Positions 8,003-17,819 of a stretch of 46,003 bases of DNA are shown piece by piece. Source of the DNA: JANOQP01 sp044227705 (lineage in GTDB: Bacteria > Bacteroidota > Bacteroidia > Chitinophagales > Saprospiraceae); assembly GCA_044227705.1 (NCBI GenBank), contig JBGAWE010000008.1:1-46003 (forward strand), read 5' to 3'. Position numbers and translations under genes: made by a program. Numbering within the stretch: position 1 is the first letter of the stretch; the number at the start of each line of letters is the position of its first letter. The notes under the pieces are model-generated. The model worked only from the letters and a program-made list of their open reading frames with translations. It did no database searches and was not told the DNA's origin.

Positions 8003-8565
8003 CTCCACGCCCAGCCGACGACGGCCCATCTTTCGCTTGTTGTCGGGTCAAAATATTCATGGAAAACCTCGAACCCGACCCGCTCGTGTGCCCGCAGCGA
8101 GCGGGTGTTGCGGGTTGAAATCTCCGTCAGGCAGAACTCGAAATCGGCAGACCACAGCTCTCGGAATTTCCCATAGAGGCCCTCGAAAACGCCTTGCCCC
8201 CGGAAGCCCTGCGCTACGCAAATCTGCCCGCAGAGCATCATCGGCTCGCCCTCCAGTTTTTTCCCCCGGAAAGAAAGGGAGTCCATGACCGCGAACAGCC
8301 CGTCGAGCTGTGGGAAGTGGCCCCGGTCGGTCGAGGAGGCGGAGATGTTGTAGCCAGCCAGCCGCCCGTCCTCTGCCCACGCGACGACCGAGGGGAATTT
8401 CTGGTTCATCGCAAAAAGCCCCTCGACGTGGTACTGGAAAGTGATGAAGCCCTGCGAACGGGCGGTCTCCGGGTCGATGTTCTTGACCTGGTTGAGCCGC
8501 TGAAGTTCGATGATGGCGGCGATGTCGTCGCGGGTCTTTGCCGTCGTGAAATGGACTTTTTCCAT
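7999..8565 (-). CDS. GNAT-family N-acetyltransferase
   Basis: Cytoplasmic acyl-CoA-dependent acetyltransferase of 188 aa; the acceptor is unknown. The acetyl-CoA pyrophosphate loop is visible as QICVAQGFRGQGVFEGLY (motif A, about residues 114-131) and is followed by EISTRNTRSLRAHERVGFEV, the typical motif-B strand-helix in which the Asn and the ARxGF-like end are characteristic. Length is normal for the family. The gene begins six bases after the end of the subtilase gene on the same strand, so the two are probably co-transcribed; nothing in the sequence links their functions otherwise. Confidence 0.85.
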   Translation of the reverse strand: MEKVHFTTAKTRDDIAAIIELQRLNQVKNIDPETARSQGFITFQYHVEGLFAMNQKFPSVVAWAEDGRLAGYNISASSTDRGHFPQLDGLFAVMDSLSFRGKKLEGEPMMLCGQICVAQGFRGQGVFEGLYGKFRELWSADFEFCLTEISTRNTRSLRAHERVGFEVFHEYFDPTTSERWAVVGWAWR

Positions 8566-8571
8566 TCAAAA

Positions 8572-10530
8572 TCAGCCAATCTTGATGAATTTGCCGCTCA
8601 CCCACTGCCCTTCGCCAATCCGCACCCACCCGTTGGCCGCCGTCTCGTAGACCGTGACGGTCGCACCGGATTTCAAAAAGGCCACTTTCGAATAGGTCAC
8701 GTCCGGCCCCGAGCGCACGTTGAGCGCGTCGGCCGAGACGACCTTTCCGGTCTTCGGCGCGGCGATGATTTGGAGAAAATCCCCTTTCACCCAGCGGCCG
8801 TCGCCGATGCGGTACCACGAGTCCTGCTTTTCGAGAAGCTCGACGACCGCGCCGCTGACCAGTTCATCTACCTTTTTGAAATTGGTGCCGGGGCCGCTGC
8901 GGACGTTCAAAAATTTGGAAATCACCTTCCCTTTCTGCCGGTTCGCCGCCGGAGCCGGGGCCGCGCCGGGGGCCGACATCTGCACGGCTTTCAGCGCGTT
9001 GACTCGCCCGAATCCGCGCTCGTCGGAGTGGCCGCTGGAGTCGTAGTCGCTGGCCGGGCCGATTTTGTCGGCTGTCTTTTTCAAGATGTCTTTGACTTGA
9101 GAAACCGTCAAACCGGGGTTCGCCGAGAGCATCAGGGCGCAAATCCCCGCAGTCAGCGGCGCGGCCGACGAGGTGCCGCCGAAGCCCGAGGTGTAGCCGT
9201 GCGTGATGTTCGCGCCGTCGAAGTCGGCCGTCGCGGTAGTGATGCCGACGCCGGGGTCGCCGTTGGTTGGGGCTGAAACCCAGGCGTTTTTTCCATAGAA
9301 AGAATAGTCGCTGCGCTCGTCGAGGCTGTTCGAGGCGACGACGCAGATGCCCGACGGGTCGGCCGCGAAGTCCGAAATCTGGCGCGGCTGGTAGTTGGTG
9401 TTCGGGTTGGCGTTGCCCGCCGCGAAGAACATCGGGATGCCGCGCCCGCCGCGCCCCTCGGTCGCCACCTTTTTCAGGAAATTGGAAACCTGCGTGGAAA
9501 GCGGCACCGCCGACGGGAAGCCGAGCGAGCAAGAGATGATGTCGACGTTGTTGTTCATCGCGTGGCGGAAGGCGGCGATGATGGCCGAGTCGGACAGGAT
9601 GTCGAGCTTGATGGGCGTGAGCTGGCACTTCGGCGCCGCGCCGTACACGCCCTGGTCGTCGAGCGCGCCGACGGCGACGGCCGCGCAGCTCGTGCCGTGC
9701 GCCGCGACATGCGCCTCTCCATCGCGGTTGAAATAGATGGGCGAGACGTCGGTGTTGTTGTCGCCCGCGTTGAACGGCAGGCGGATTTTGGAGCCGTTCC
9801 CGACGAGCGAGGGATGTTCAACATCGAAGCCCGTGTCGATGACGGCCACACGGATGCTCGACGAGCCGTAGTCCTGCAGGTATTGCCACGCATCGAAGAC
9901 GCGTGCGTCGGCCCCTTTCTTGAAGTGGTTCTTGCCGTAGACGGCGTTGTCTATGTCGATGATGGGGATTGGCTCGCCCGTGTTCTTGTGGTGCCACTGG
10001 GTCTTGATGAACTTGCCGAGCGGCATCAGGAAGTCGTTCGTCTGCGGCAGGGTGACGAACTCCGGCTCAGCGACCAGCACGATTTTCTCCTTCTGGAGGG
10101 CGACGCAACACTTCACCGGGTTGGGCGAGGCGGCGGTCACGGCGACGTGATAAACGCCCCCTTCCTCCGTCGAGTCCGTCCGCAGGTGCAGCGATTCGAG
10201 GAGGTCGCGCACGGCGTTCACCCCCGCGTCGACGGCGAACTCGATGTAGATTTTCCCCGTCGGGACAAAGGGCGCGTCGGTGTCGCCCATGTGGAAGACG
10301 TGCGAGCCGGTCGCCACTTTCGCCGAGCGGCGGAGCTGGTCGAGCTTCGAGTCGATGCCCCTCGGGGCGCGGACGAGGCGGAAGGATTCGAGCTGGCTCT
10401 CCTCGCCTTTGGCGGCCTTGCCCTTTGGCGCGGCGCCCTTGACATACTTGACGGCGGCGAGCGTCGTGCTCTTTGTAAGGGCAACTTTCTGGCCACCGAA
10501 CTGGAAGGTGGCTTTGTTCAATTTGGCCAT
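8572..10530 (-). CDS. Subtilisin-like (S8) serine peptidase with two C-terminal SH3b domains
   Basis: 652-aa serine endopeptidase. Order of parts: N-terminal region with FQFGGQKVALTKS; a propeptide-like segment at about 90-160 (GKIYIEFAVDAGVNAVRDLL, ending AEPEFVTL); the S8 catalytic domain at about 210-515 with Asp232 in AVIDTG, His278 in HGTSCA, oxyanion Asn373 in AAGN and nucleophile Ser454 in GGTSSAAP; then two bacterial SH3 repeats (about 534-590 and 595-652), each with LNVRSGP and W(V)-G-(K/F). The SH3b pair suggests binding to cell wall or another peptide ligand. No signal peptide or lipobox is visible with the ATG at 10530 or with the longer in-frame reading to 10674, which is odd for a subtilase. 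Upstream of the acetyltransferase gene. Confidence 0.92.
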   Translation of the reverse strand: MAKLNKATFQFGGQKVALTKSTTLAAVKYVKGAAPKGKAAKGEESQLESFRLVRAPRGIDSKLDQLRRSAKVATGSHVFHMGDTDAPFVPTGKIYIEFAVDAGVNAVRDLLESLHLRTDSTEEGGVYHVAVTAASPNPVKCCVALQKEKIVLVAEPEFVTLPQTNDFLMPLGKFIKTQWHHKNTGEPIPIIDIDNAVYGKNHFKKGADARVFDAWQYLQDYGSSSIRVAVIDTGFDVEHPSLVGNGSKIRLPFNAGDNNTDVSPIYFNRDGEAHVAAHGTSCAAVAVGALDDQGVYGAAPKCQLTPIKLDILSDSAIIAAFRHAMNNNVDIISCSLGFPSAVPLSTQVSNFLKKVATEGRGGRGIPMFFAAGNANPNTNYQPRQISDFAADPSGICVVASNSLDERSDYSFYGKNAWVSAPTNGDPGVGITTATADFDGANITHGYTSGFGGTSSAAPLTAGICALMLSANPGLTVSQVKDILKKTADKIGPASDYDSSGHSDERGFGRVNALKAVQMSAPGAAPAPAANRQKGKVISKFLNVRSGPGTNFKKVDELVSGAVVELLEKQDSWYRIGDGRWVKGDFLQIIAAPKTGKVVSADALNVRSGPDVTYSKVAFLKSGATVTVYETAANGWVRIGEGQWVSGKFIKIG

Positions 10531-10719
10531 GATGGACTTGTTTTTTTTAGAAAAAGAAACTCGGTTTGGAGCTTCCCACGTCGATGCTTTGCGGGGTGAA
10601 ATTGGAGCATTCCGGGAGGTTTTTGCCCTCGCCAACTCGTTTTTTGCCGAAAGCCGCCCGAAATCGGGCCACAACTTCCAACCGGCAAAGCCGCAACTTG
10701 AACCTCAAAAAGCCCGGCC

Positions 10720-13170
10720 ATGAAAAACTGCCTCCTGCTGCTCGCCCTCTTTCTCCAAAACTGGCCCGCCTTCGCCCAGGATTCGGCCTGCGATGCAGCA
10801 CCGCGCTCCTTTTACGTCGCCGGGGCGAGCAAGGTGGCCACTCTCTCGTCCGACCCGCCGAGGGTCTGGCTCTGGGACAACAACTCGCGGTTCTCTCTTT
10901 TCGACTTTCGGCTCGACTCCCTCACCTCGTTCAGCTTGTCCAGCTCTTCATCTCTGCCGCCCCAGCAAGACCCTTTTGAAAAAGAAAAGTGGTGGGTCGT
11001 CGAGGGCGGCTACATTTCCCAAATCGATGCCCAGTCCTTGCAGCACAGCGAGTTTGGGCTGGCAAACGGCTATGCCAACCAGTTCTTTTTTGACGAAAAG
11101 ACGGTCTGGGTCGGCGCGACCTCGGGCCTGTTCGCCTTCGACCGGGCTTCCCAGAAGTTCGGGCTGGTCGGCCGCTCGCCCAACCAAAAGGTGCTGAAAA
11201 TCGAGCGCGGTCCCTCCGGCAAGCTGCTCGTTTGGATGCAAAGCCCGAACGACCGCAACCGGCCCACAACCCTCTTTTCCTACGACCCGGCGACGGCCTG
11301 TTGGGGCGTGGAAGAGCAGCTATGGGGCATCTCGGTCGACTCCATATCCCACTGGTTCTCGGCAGGCGGCCGTTCGATGGTCATCCAGAAAAAAGGCCCG
11401 GTGATGCTCGTCGATTCGCTGGGGAAGGCCCGGGTGGCGGCGGCACGCTCCGCACCGGACTCGCTGGGCGGCTGGGTCAGTTTTGGCGAGCCTATTTTTA
11501 TAAAAAGCAATGATTGGTCGGCCCTCGAAGGCAGTGTTTTGTGGACCGTCAACGCTTCTATTGGGCGGTCAATGGTCGAACGGGTAGACCTGAAAACCTC
11601 CCAGCGAATCCGCTGGCGGCTGACCTACGACGAGTACAGGCGTTTTCAAATTGCTGGTTCGCCTGGCGAAATCTGGTTTTCGGACGAGGAAATCCTGGGC
11701 TGTTTTTCTCAAAAAACCGGGTTGAAACAGCTTTGGCGCAGGCCGAGGCCGGGCAAGACATTGAGAAGCATTGCCATCGACACCGACCAAATCTTCCTCC
11801 TCTTCGACGACTCGCTGACAGTGGTCGGAAAGGGCTTTTTCCAAAACAGGCCGCCCGACTGGCATGTCTTTCAAGAACAGAAAAAAGCGTTCGAGCGGGC
11901 CTGCGACTCTATCCGGCTCAATAAAAAGGAGCCGCTGGCAGCCAAGCAAGCGAAAATCGAGTTCCTCAAAAGTCGCTTCCCGGTGGAGAGCGAACCTGAC
12001 TTTCAAAAAAGAACAACAGACGCGATGGCTCTGGTCTCCGTCGAGTTCAGCCGGGAAAACGTGCGGGTGCTTTTCGACGAGCGGCTGGGGGCAGATTGGG
12101 CCAGGAGCACTTTTGCTGATTGGAGTCGTCGGCTCGCGCTGCGCACGGATTGGGACGAGCTCGAGTTTTTAGTCAACAACTCGCCGCCCGCCATCCGCTC
12201 CGACTACCAAGAAGCCTGGGATACCCTCCAATTGCACCTCCAAAAAATGAGGGACTTGGACAAAAAAGACTTGCCCGCCGACGAAAGGCTCTGGGCAAAA
12301 TCGGTGGAGATGTGGCCAATCATCTGCACCAGGTTTTTTTCCAGCGGGGGCTGGGGCGAATGGTGGTCGGGCCGGGGCCCAAACCTGGTCGATTCCTTCT
12401 ACCTGCGAATCTTGGCCGAGTTCCCAAACAGCGAGCGGGCCGACGACGCCGACTTCGAGCGCACCTGCCTGCGGTTGAGCCGAGACAGCGATGTGGGGCG
12501 CGACAGAAGCGGCAATTGCAAGGCACTGGAGGCATTTCTCCGCCGCTGGCCGCAGACCTCGCTGCTGCCCAAAGTGAACTGGCTACTAATCGACAACGCA
12601 GATTTGAGAACCCCGGAAGGGGCGAGGGCGGCGATGCGAATGATACTGGAGACCGAGAAAATGGGCGGGAGGCCTGATGTCCGCCACTATTCCTATTACA
12701 ACCTTATATGGCGGGTCACCAGTACGGTCTTCTTCTTTGACGTGAAACTGGTCGCGAGCCTGAAAAAAGCACCGCTCCACGTCGGCGAGCCGGTTGAGAT
12801 TGAGGTCTTATTTCAAAACACGGGCGAGTTCGAGCTGCCGTTGCATTCATTCTACCCGGACGCGATGGTGACGGAGTTCTCCGTCTTTGTCCGCGAAAAC
12901 TTCACCGACAAGAACTGCGTCCGGCCCCTCGCCTTCGTCGAAAATGAGGATTCGGAAAGGGAACCCGCCGCATCCGGCGAACGGACAATCAAGCCGGGAG
13001 AAAAACTGACCGTCACCCTCGACCTGACCAAAGCTGTGAAAAGCTCCAGCCCGTCCCGTGAGACCGGCCACTTCGTGTTTGATCACGCGGGCGAGTTCGA
13101 GGCCCAACTGGCCTCGCTTTCGATGCCGCAGCTTGTGGTGCCAGTTGTGAAATTCCGGATTGTCGATTGA
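10720..13170 (+). CDS. Secreted protein of unknown function with C-terminal Ig-like domain
   Basis: I do not recognise this 816-aa protein. It begins MKNCLLLLALFLQNWPAFAQ, a clear signal peptide with an Ala-x-Ala-type site, so it is exported. Residues about 25-380 have regularly spaced Trp/Phe-rich strands (VWLWDNNSRFSLFDF, TVWVGATSGLFAFDRASQKF, EIWFSDEEILGCFSQKTG) suggestive of a beta-propeller like those of sensor ectodomains. Residues about 390-660 are helical and charged, and include FPNSERADDADFERTCLRLS, which is TPR-like. The last 140 residues (PLHVGEPVEIEVLFQNTGEF, ending VVPVVKFRIVD) look like an Ig-fold domain. No sorting domain or lipobox is present. It is monocistronic and divergent from the subtilase gene. 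Confidence 0.8.
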   Translation: MKNCLLLLALFLQNWPAFAQDSACDAAPRSFYVAGASKVATLSSDPPRVWLWDNNSRFSLFDFRLDSLTSFSLSSSSSLPPQQDPFEKEKWWVVEGGYISQIDAQSLQHSEFGLANGYANQFFFDEKTVWVGATSGLFAFDRASQKFGLVGRSPNQKVLKIERGPSGKLLVWMQSPNDRNRPTTLFSYDPATACWGVEEQLWGISVDSISHWFSAGGRSMVIQKKGPVMLVDSLGKARVAAARSAPDSLGGWVSFGEPIFIKSNDWSALEGSVLWTVNASIGRSMVERVDLKTSQRIRWRLTYDEYRRFQIAGSPGEIWFSDEEILGCFSQKTGLKQLWRRPRPGKTLRSIAIDTDQIFLLFDDSLTVVGKGFFQNRPPDWHVFQEQKKAFERACDSIRLNKKEPLAAKQAKIEFLKSRFPVESEPDFQKRTTDAMALVSVEFSRENVRVLFDERLGADWARSTFADWSRRLALRTDWDELEFLVNNSPPAIRSDYQEAWDTLQLHLQKMRDLDKKDLPADERLWAKSVEMWPIICTRFFSSGGWGEWWSGRGPNLVDSFYLRILAEFPNSERADDADFERTCLRLSRDSDVGRDRSGNCKALEAFLRRWPQTSLLPKVNWLLIDNADLRTPEGARAAMRMILETEKMGGRPDVRHYSYYNLIWRVTSTVFFFDVKLVASLKKAPLHVGEPVEIEVLFQNTGEFELPLHSFYPDAMVTEFSVFVRENFTDKNCVRPLAFVENEDSEREPAASGERTIKPGEKLTVTLDLTKAVKSSSPSRETGHFVFDHAGEFEAQLASLSMPQLVVPVVKFRIVD

Positions 13171-13411
13171 GCAGTGCCACCGCGCCAGCCGAGCGCAGTG
13201 GTCAACCGTTGAAAGCCAATCAAATCTGCTTCACCGGTTTTTGGCCCATTTGGCAACCAACATTTCGCCCCACACGGGCTAGCGGAAGTGGGGTGGTTGA
13301 GCAGATGGCAAATGTAAAAAGCATGGCGTGGCGGCGGCCTTTGCAAAAAGGCATCTGGCCCGAAGGTCTTCCCTCGACGTCTATCTTCGCCTTTGTCCGC
13401 AAAATCAACCC

Positions 13412-15854
13412 ATGCGCTTCGCCGAGATCATCCTCCCCACCCGCCTGCCGCGCCCGACGTTCACCTACCAAATCCCGCCCGAGCTGGCCGGGAAGGTGCA
13501 GGTCGGCATCCGCGTCGAGGTCAATTTCGGGAAGAACAAACTGTTCAGCGGCCTCGTCGCGGCCCTCCACGACCGGCAGCCGGACGACATCTTGCGGGTG
13601 AAGCCCATCCTCGGCCTGCTCGACGAGACACCGGTCGTCACCGAGCTTCAACTCAAACTCTGGCGGTGGATGGCCGAGTATTATTGCTGCACCCTCGGCG
13701 AGGTGATGGCCGCCGCGCTGCCCGCCCACTTGCGCCTTTCGAGCGAGACGACGCTGGTTTTCAACGACTTATACGGCGAGGATTTCAGCCAACTCGACCA
13801 CGACGAGTACCTCGTCGGCGAGGCACTGTTGATTCAAAAGGAAATCTCGGTCGACGACGTGCGCGGCATCGTCAACCGGAAAACGGTCTGGCCGCTGCTC
13901 AAAGGGCTGCTCGAAAAGGGCGTCCTTTTTTTCAAAGAGGAGCTGCAGGAGAAGTTCCGGCCGCGCGTCGTCGGCTGCGTCCGGCTGGCGGATGAACTGG
14001 TGGCCGACCCGACTTTGCTGAAAGGCGTTTTTGAAAAAATCGAGAAGGCGGAGAAGCAGCTTGAGGTTTTGCTCGCCGTCATCACCCTCTCGAAACAGAA
14101 AGCAGTCGTCCTGCGCTCGGAGGTGATGAACCGTGTGAACAACCCCGGCGCGCTCGCCGCATTGGCAAAAAAGGGACACGTCGAGCTTTATGAAAGAGAG
14201 GTCAGCCGCATCGACGGCATGGGTGACGAGCAGGGCGAGAGCCTCGATGAGCGCCCAGCAGCGGGCTTTTGATGAAATCCTGGCCGGTTTTGAGTCGAAA
14301 AACACGGTCTTGCTGCGCGGCGTCACCGGTTCGGGGAAGACGCGGGTCTACGTCGAGCTTATCAAAAAGACGATGGCCGAGGGCGGGCAGGTGCTCTACC
14401 TCCTGCCTGAAATCGGGCTGACGACGCAGATTGTCGGGCGGCTGCAACTGGTCTTCGGGAAGGACATCGCCGTCTACCACTCCAAAATCAACAACAACGA
14501 GCGCGTCGAGGTGTGGCGGGCGGCGATGGCGGGCAAGCCGGTCGTGTTGGCAGCGCGGTCGGGCGTCTTCCTCCCTTTTGAAAACCTGAAGCTGGTCATC
14601 ATCGACGAAGAGCACGACTCCAGTTTCAAACAGCACGACCCCGACCCGCGCTACTCGGGGCGCGACGCGGCCATCTACCTCGCCTCGATTTGCGGGGCGA
14701 AAACATTGCTCGGCACGGCCACGCCGTCGGTCGAGGCATGGCACGCGGCGCAGGTCGGTCGCTTCGGCCTCGTCTCGCTCGACGAGCGGTTCGGCGGGCT
14801 GAAAATGCCTGACATTCAATTGGTTAGCCTGCGCGACGCGGCGCAGAAGAAGGACTTGCACGGCCCCTTCTCCGGCCCCCTTTTGGAGAGCATCAAACGG
14901 ACAATCGCGGGGGGCGAGCAGGTCATCCTCTTCCAAAACCGGCGCGGCTTCGCCCCCATCATCCAGTGCGAGGAGTGCGCCTGGAAATGCCACTGCCGCA
15001 ACTGCGACGTCTCGCTCACCTACCACCAGCACAGCCAGTCGATGCGCTGCCATTACTGCGGCTTCCAGCAGGAATTGCCGAAGAAATGCCCCGTATGCGC
15101 CTCCGCGCGGCTGCGGATGCTCGGCTTCGGGACGGAGAAGATCGAGGAGGAACTGCGCCTCCTCATCCCCACGGCCCGCATCGCTCGGATGGACTACGAC
15201 ACGGCCTCCGGCCGCAACGCGCTCTCCAAGCTCATCAACGACTTCGAGGAAAAAAGGCTCGACGTTTTGGTCGGCACGCAGATGGTGACGAAGGGGCTGG
15301 ATTTCGAGAACGTCGGCCTCGTCGGCGTCGTCGCGGCCGACCAGTTGATGGGCTGGCCGGACTTTCGGGCGAACGAGCGGGCTTTTCAGCTTTTGACCCA
15401 AGTTGCGGGCCGTGCCGGGCGTAAGAACCGGCAGGGAAAAGTCCTCATCCAAACCTGGAACCCGGAGCACCCCGTCCTTTTCGAGGTGATGAAAGGCGAC
15501 TGGTCGGGCTACTTTTTGAGGGAAATCAACGAGCGGCGCGAGTTCGGCTACCCGCCCTTCCAGCGCGTCGTGAAGCTCGTGGTGAAGCACAAAAAACCGG
15601 AGACCTGCTACGACGCGGCCAAGCTCCTCGGGATGTGGCTGCGAAAGTCGCTCGGCGACCGGGTGAGCGGCCCGGCGGTGCCCGACGTCGCCCGCATCCG
15701 GCTGCAGTACCGGATGGAGATTTTGGTGAAAATCGAGCGGGAGGCGGCGGCTTTGGCCTCTGTGAAAAAGACGATTTTGGAGAAGGCGCAGGAACTGCTG
15801 GGCGAGTCGGGCTTCGGCAACACGGGGGTCGAGGTGGATGTGGACCCGGTTTGA
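13412..15854 (+). pseudogene. priA: Primosomal helicase PriA (replication restart), split by a one-base frameshift
   Basis: PriA is the 3'-5' DNA helicase that reloads the replisome at stalled forks. The N-terminal part starts MRFAEIILPTRLPRPTFTY, a typical PriA start, and stays in frame to about 14251. The C-terminal part, in the next frame, carries Walker A GVTGSGKT, Walker B IIDEEHD, the helicase motif GTATPS, the zinc-binding region with eight cysteines in CxxCxxxCxCxxC-like spacing (about 14970-15105), and motif VAGRAGR. Removing the single C at 14252 joins the frames as ESLDEAQQRAFDEI, a normal PriA sequence. No other damage is visible, so this is either a very recent mutation or a sequencing error; a working gene is likely in the organism. 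It is convergent with the gene at 15866. Confidence 0.93.
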
Positions 15855-15865
15855 GTTTGCCCGAG

Positions 15866-16459
15866 CTATCGCCTGATTTGCCAAGTCCGCCCCTCCGTCG
15901 AGCTGCCCTGCTGGATTTTGTAGACCTTCTTGTTGGGCAGGGCGAGCAGAAAAGTCCCCATTCCCAACGTGCCGAAGGCAACGAGGTCGCTCGCCCTCCT
16001 TTCCCGCCCGCTGAAAATCGGGCCGATGAACAGGGCGTGGAAGGCCGACACCAGCATCAGCGCGCCGCCCCAGTCGTCGCGCTTTTTGCCGCCGCGCCGG
16101 TATTTCACCACCTCTAATAGCCCGGCCGCCGGGATGGCCGTGAGCGGCGGGCGGGCACCGTACCTGAACTCCGTCTCCTGTTTCGTCCAGACGGTGTCGT
16201 TGAGGTTTGAGAGGAAGCGTTGGCTTTGGGCGACCATCCAGACCGTGTCTTTTCGAAAAAGCTTGAACGTTCCGACGGTCGTCAGATAGCTGTCGCAGGG
16301 CATGAGGCTCGACTGCTGGACGGTCTTCACCGAGATTTTGCGGCCGTCGCGGATATGAGCGGTTCGCTTTCCGTCGATGCGCTCGAGGGTCAGTTGGGCC
16401 GAGGCCTCGGCCACGAGGCAGAGGAGCGAAAGGGCGAGAAAGAATGTTTTTGCGTTCAT
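15866..16459 (-). CDS. Small secreted or membrane protein of unknown function
   Basis: I do not recognise this 197-aa protein. It starts MNAKTFFLALSLLCLVAEASAQ, a signal peptide with a standard cleavage site. The next 100 residues are beta-rich and polar (LERIDGKRTAHIRDGRKISV, FKLFRKDTVWMVAQSQRFL). Two short hydrophobic stretches follow (about 130-150, GALMLVSAFHALFIGPIF, and 160-180, LVAFGTLGMGTFLLALP), possibly a membrane hairpin, and then a basic C-terminus. It lies 24 bp after the PLP-enzyme gene on the same strand and could be co-transcribed with it. Confidence 0.7.
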   Translation of the reverse strand: MNAKTFFLALSLLCLVAEASAQLTLERIDGKRTAHIRDGRKISVKTVQQSSLMPCDSYLTTVGTFKLFRKDTVWMVAQSQRFLSNLNDTVWTKQETEFRYGARPPLTAIPAAGLLEVVKYRRGGKKRDDWGGALMLVSAFHALFIGPIFSGRERRASDLVAFGTLGMGTFLLALPNKKVYKIQQGSSTEGRTWQIRR

Positions 16460-16483
16460 TTTTGAGTGTTTTTGATTAAAAAC

Positions 16484-17668
16484 TCACCCAATCGCCTGCC
16501 CCAAATCCCCGATAAGGTCCGCTGAGTCCTCAATTCCGACGGAGAGCCGCACCAGCCCGTCGGTGATTCCGCTGGCCAGCCGCACATCGCGGGCGACGTT
16601 GAGGTGCGACGACGAGGCCGGGTGCAAAATCAGGGTGTCGACGTCGCCGAGCGTCGGGGCGAGGGTGCAGAGTTTCACCCGGTTCATCGCCCGGATGCCC
16701 GCGTCGAGGCCGCCCGACAGCTCGAAGCTCAACATCCCGCCGTGTCCGCGAGCCTGTTTTTTCATTAAAAAATGGTCAGGGTGGCTCGGCAGCCCAGGGT
16801 AGTTGACGCGCCCGACGGCCGGGTGCTTTTCCAAGAACTCGGCGATGGCCTGCGCGTTCGCGCAATGTTTTTCCATCCGCAGCGGCAGCGTCTTCATGCC
16901 CATGTGGACGAGCCACGCCTCGAACGGGCTGGCGTTGGTGCCGACGAGCTTCATCACTTTCCAGACTTTTTGGCGCATCGCCCCGTCGTCGGTCCCGACG
17001 ATGCAGCCGGCGATGCTGTTGCCGTGTCCGCAGAGGTACTTCGTGGTCGAGTGGATGACCCAGTCGATGCCGAGTGCGAGGGGCTGCTGGAGGTAGGGCG
17101 AGAGGAAGGTGTTGTCGACGGCCGTCTCCACGCCGTGCCGTTTTGCGATGGCGGCGACCCCGGCGAGATCGACGCAGGAGAGCGTCGGGTTGGTCGGCGA
17201 CTCGCAGTAGATCAGCCGGATTCGCGGGTCTTTTTTCAAAGAATCCTCCACCATTTCGAGGTTTCTGAAATCCACGACGACCGGCTCGACGCCGAGGGGA
17301 GAGAAGACGGCGTTGAAAAGCTCGGTCGTCCCGCCATAAAGATTTCCCTGCGTGAGAACGCGGTCGCCAGATTTGAGGAGGCCGAAAAGGAGCGTCGAAA
17401 TGGCCGACATCCCGCTGCTCGTCATCAATCCGACAGCCGACAGCCCGGTGCCGTGCGCCTCCATCTGCGCGATTTTCTCGGCGACGGCCTCGATGGTCGG
17501 GTTGCCGTAGCGGCTGTAGACGTGGCCTTTTTCCTTTCCCGTGAAGATGTCGATGCCCTGGTCGATACTGTCGAAGGCATAGCTCGACGTGGCATAGAGC
17601 GGCAGGGTGTGCGGGCGGGTGGTCTTCGGGTCGGCGGTCTCGCGGGCGGCGAGGGTGGAGAACTGCAT
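16484..17668 (-). CDS. Trans-sulfuration family PLP-dependent enzyme (Cys/Met metabolism)
   Basis: 394-aa cytoplasmic enzyme of the cystathionine gamma-synthase/beta- and gamma-lyase/O-acylhomoserine sulfhydrylase superfamily. Visible active-site features: YSRYGNPT (Tyr51, Arg53, which bind PLP phosphate of the partner subunit), Tyr111 in LYGGT, Asp185 in AVDNTF, and the PLP lysine Lys210 in HSTTKYLCGHGN. Length is normal. Methionine gamma-lyases carry a Cys two residues after the Tyr of this loop, where this protein has Gly, so that specific activity is not supported. Synthase, lyase and sulfhydrylase cannot be told apart by eye, and no methionine-pathway neighbour helps. Followed by a small secreted protein gene. 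Confidence 0.9.
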   Translation of the reverse strand: MQFSTLAARETADPKTTRPHTLPLYATSSYAFDSIDQGIDIFTGKEKGHVYSRYGNPTIEAVAEKIAQMEAHGTGLSAVGLMTSSGMSAISTLLFGLLKSGDRVLTQGNLYGGTTELFNAVFSPLGVEPVVVDFRNLEMVEDSLKKDPRIRLIYCESPTNPTLSCVDLAGVAAIAKRHGVETAVDNTFLSPYLQQPLALGIDWVIHSTTKYLCGHGNSIAGCIVGTDDGAMRQKVWKVMKLVGTNASPFEAWLVHMGMKTLPLRMEKHCANAQAIAEFLEKHPAVGRVNYPGLPSHPDHFLMKKQARGHGGMLSFELSGGLDAGIRAMNRVKLCTLAPTLGDVDTLILHPASSSHLNVARDVRLASGITDGLVRLSVGIEDSADLIGDLGQAIG

Positions 17669-17762
17669 TTTTGAGAACGGGATAATTTGAAAATGGGTGA
17701 ATGAGAGATCGGGGCGCGATGGCGTAAAGGTTGGAACGCCGCCGCCAATTGGCCAATCGTTC

Positions 17763-17770
17763 TACTTTTG
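17763..17770 (+). promoter_or_regulatory. Possible Bacteroidota -7 promoter element (TACTTTTG)
   Basis: TACTTTTG matches the Bacteroidota -7 consensus TAnnTTTG and lies 50 bp upstream of the PPIase start, a normal leader length. The nearest TTG elements are 11 and 29 bp upstream, not the usual 19-21, so the -33 part is not supported. Confidence 0.4.
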
Positions 17771-17819
17771 CCCGCCCCGGAAAGCCAGTCTTCTCAAACC
17801 TAAATTCAATTTCATCGAC

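Noticed and set aside
14243..14256. Programmed ribosomal frameshift in priA
   Set aside because: No slippery heptamer, stop-codon context or downstream pseudoknot is evident, and priA is not known to use one; a mutation or error is simpler.
14202..15884. Open frame antisense to priA
   Set aside because: Shadow of the GC-rich priA coding frame; no motifs.
16484..17668. Methionine gamma-lyase as the specific call for the PLP enzyme
   Set aside because: The Cys found near the active-site Tyr of characterised methionine gamma-lyases is Gly here, so only the family is named.
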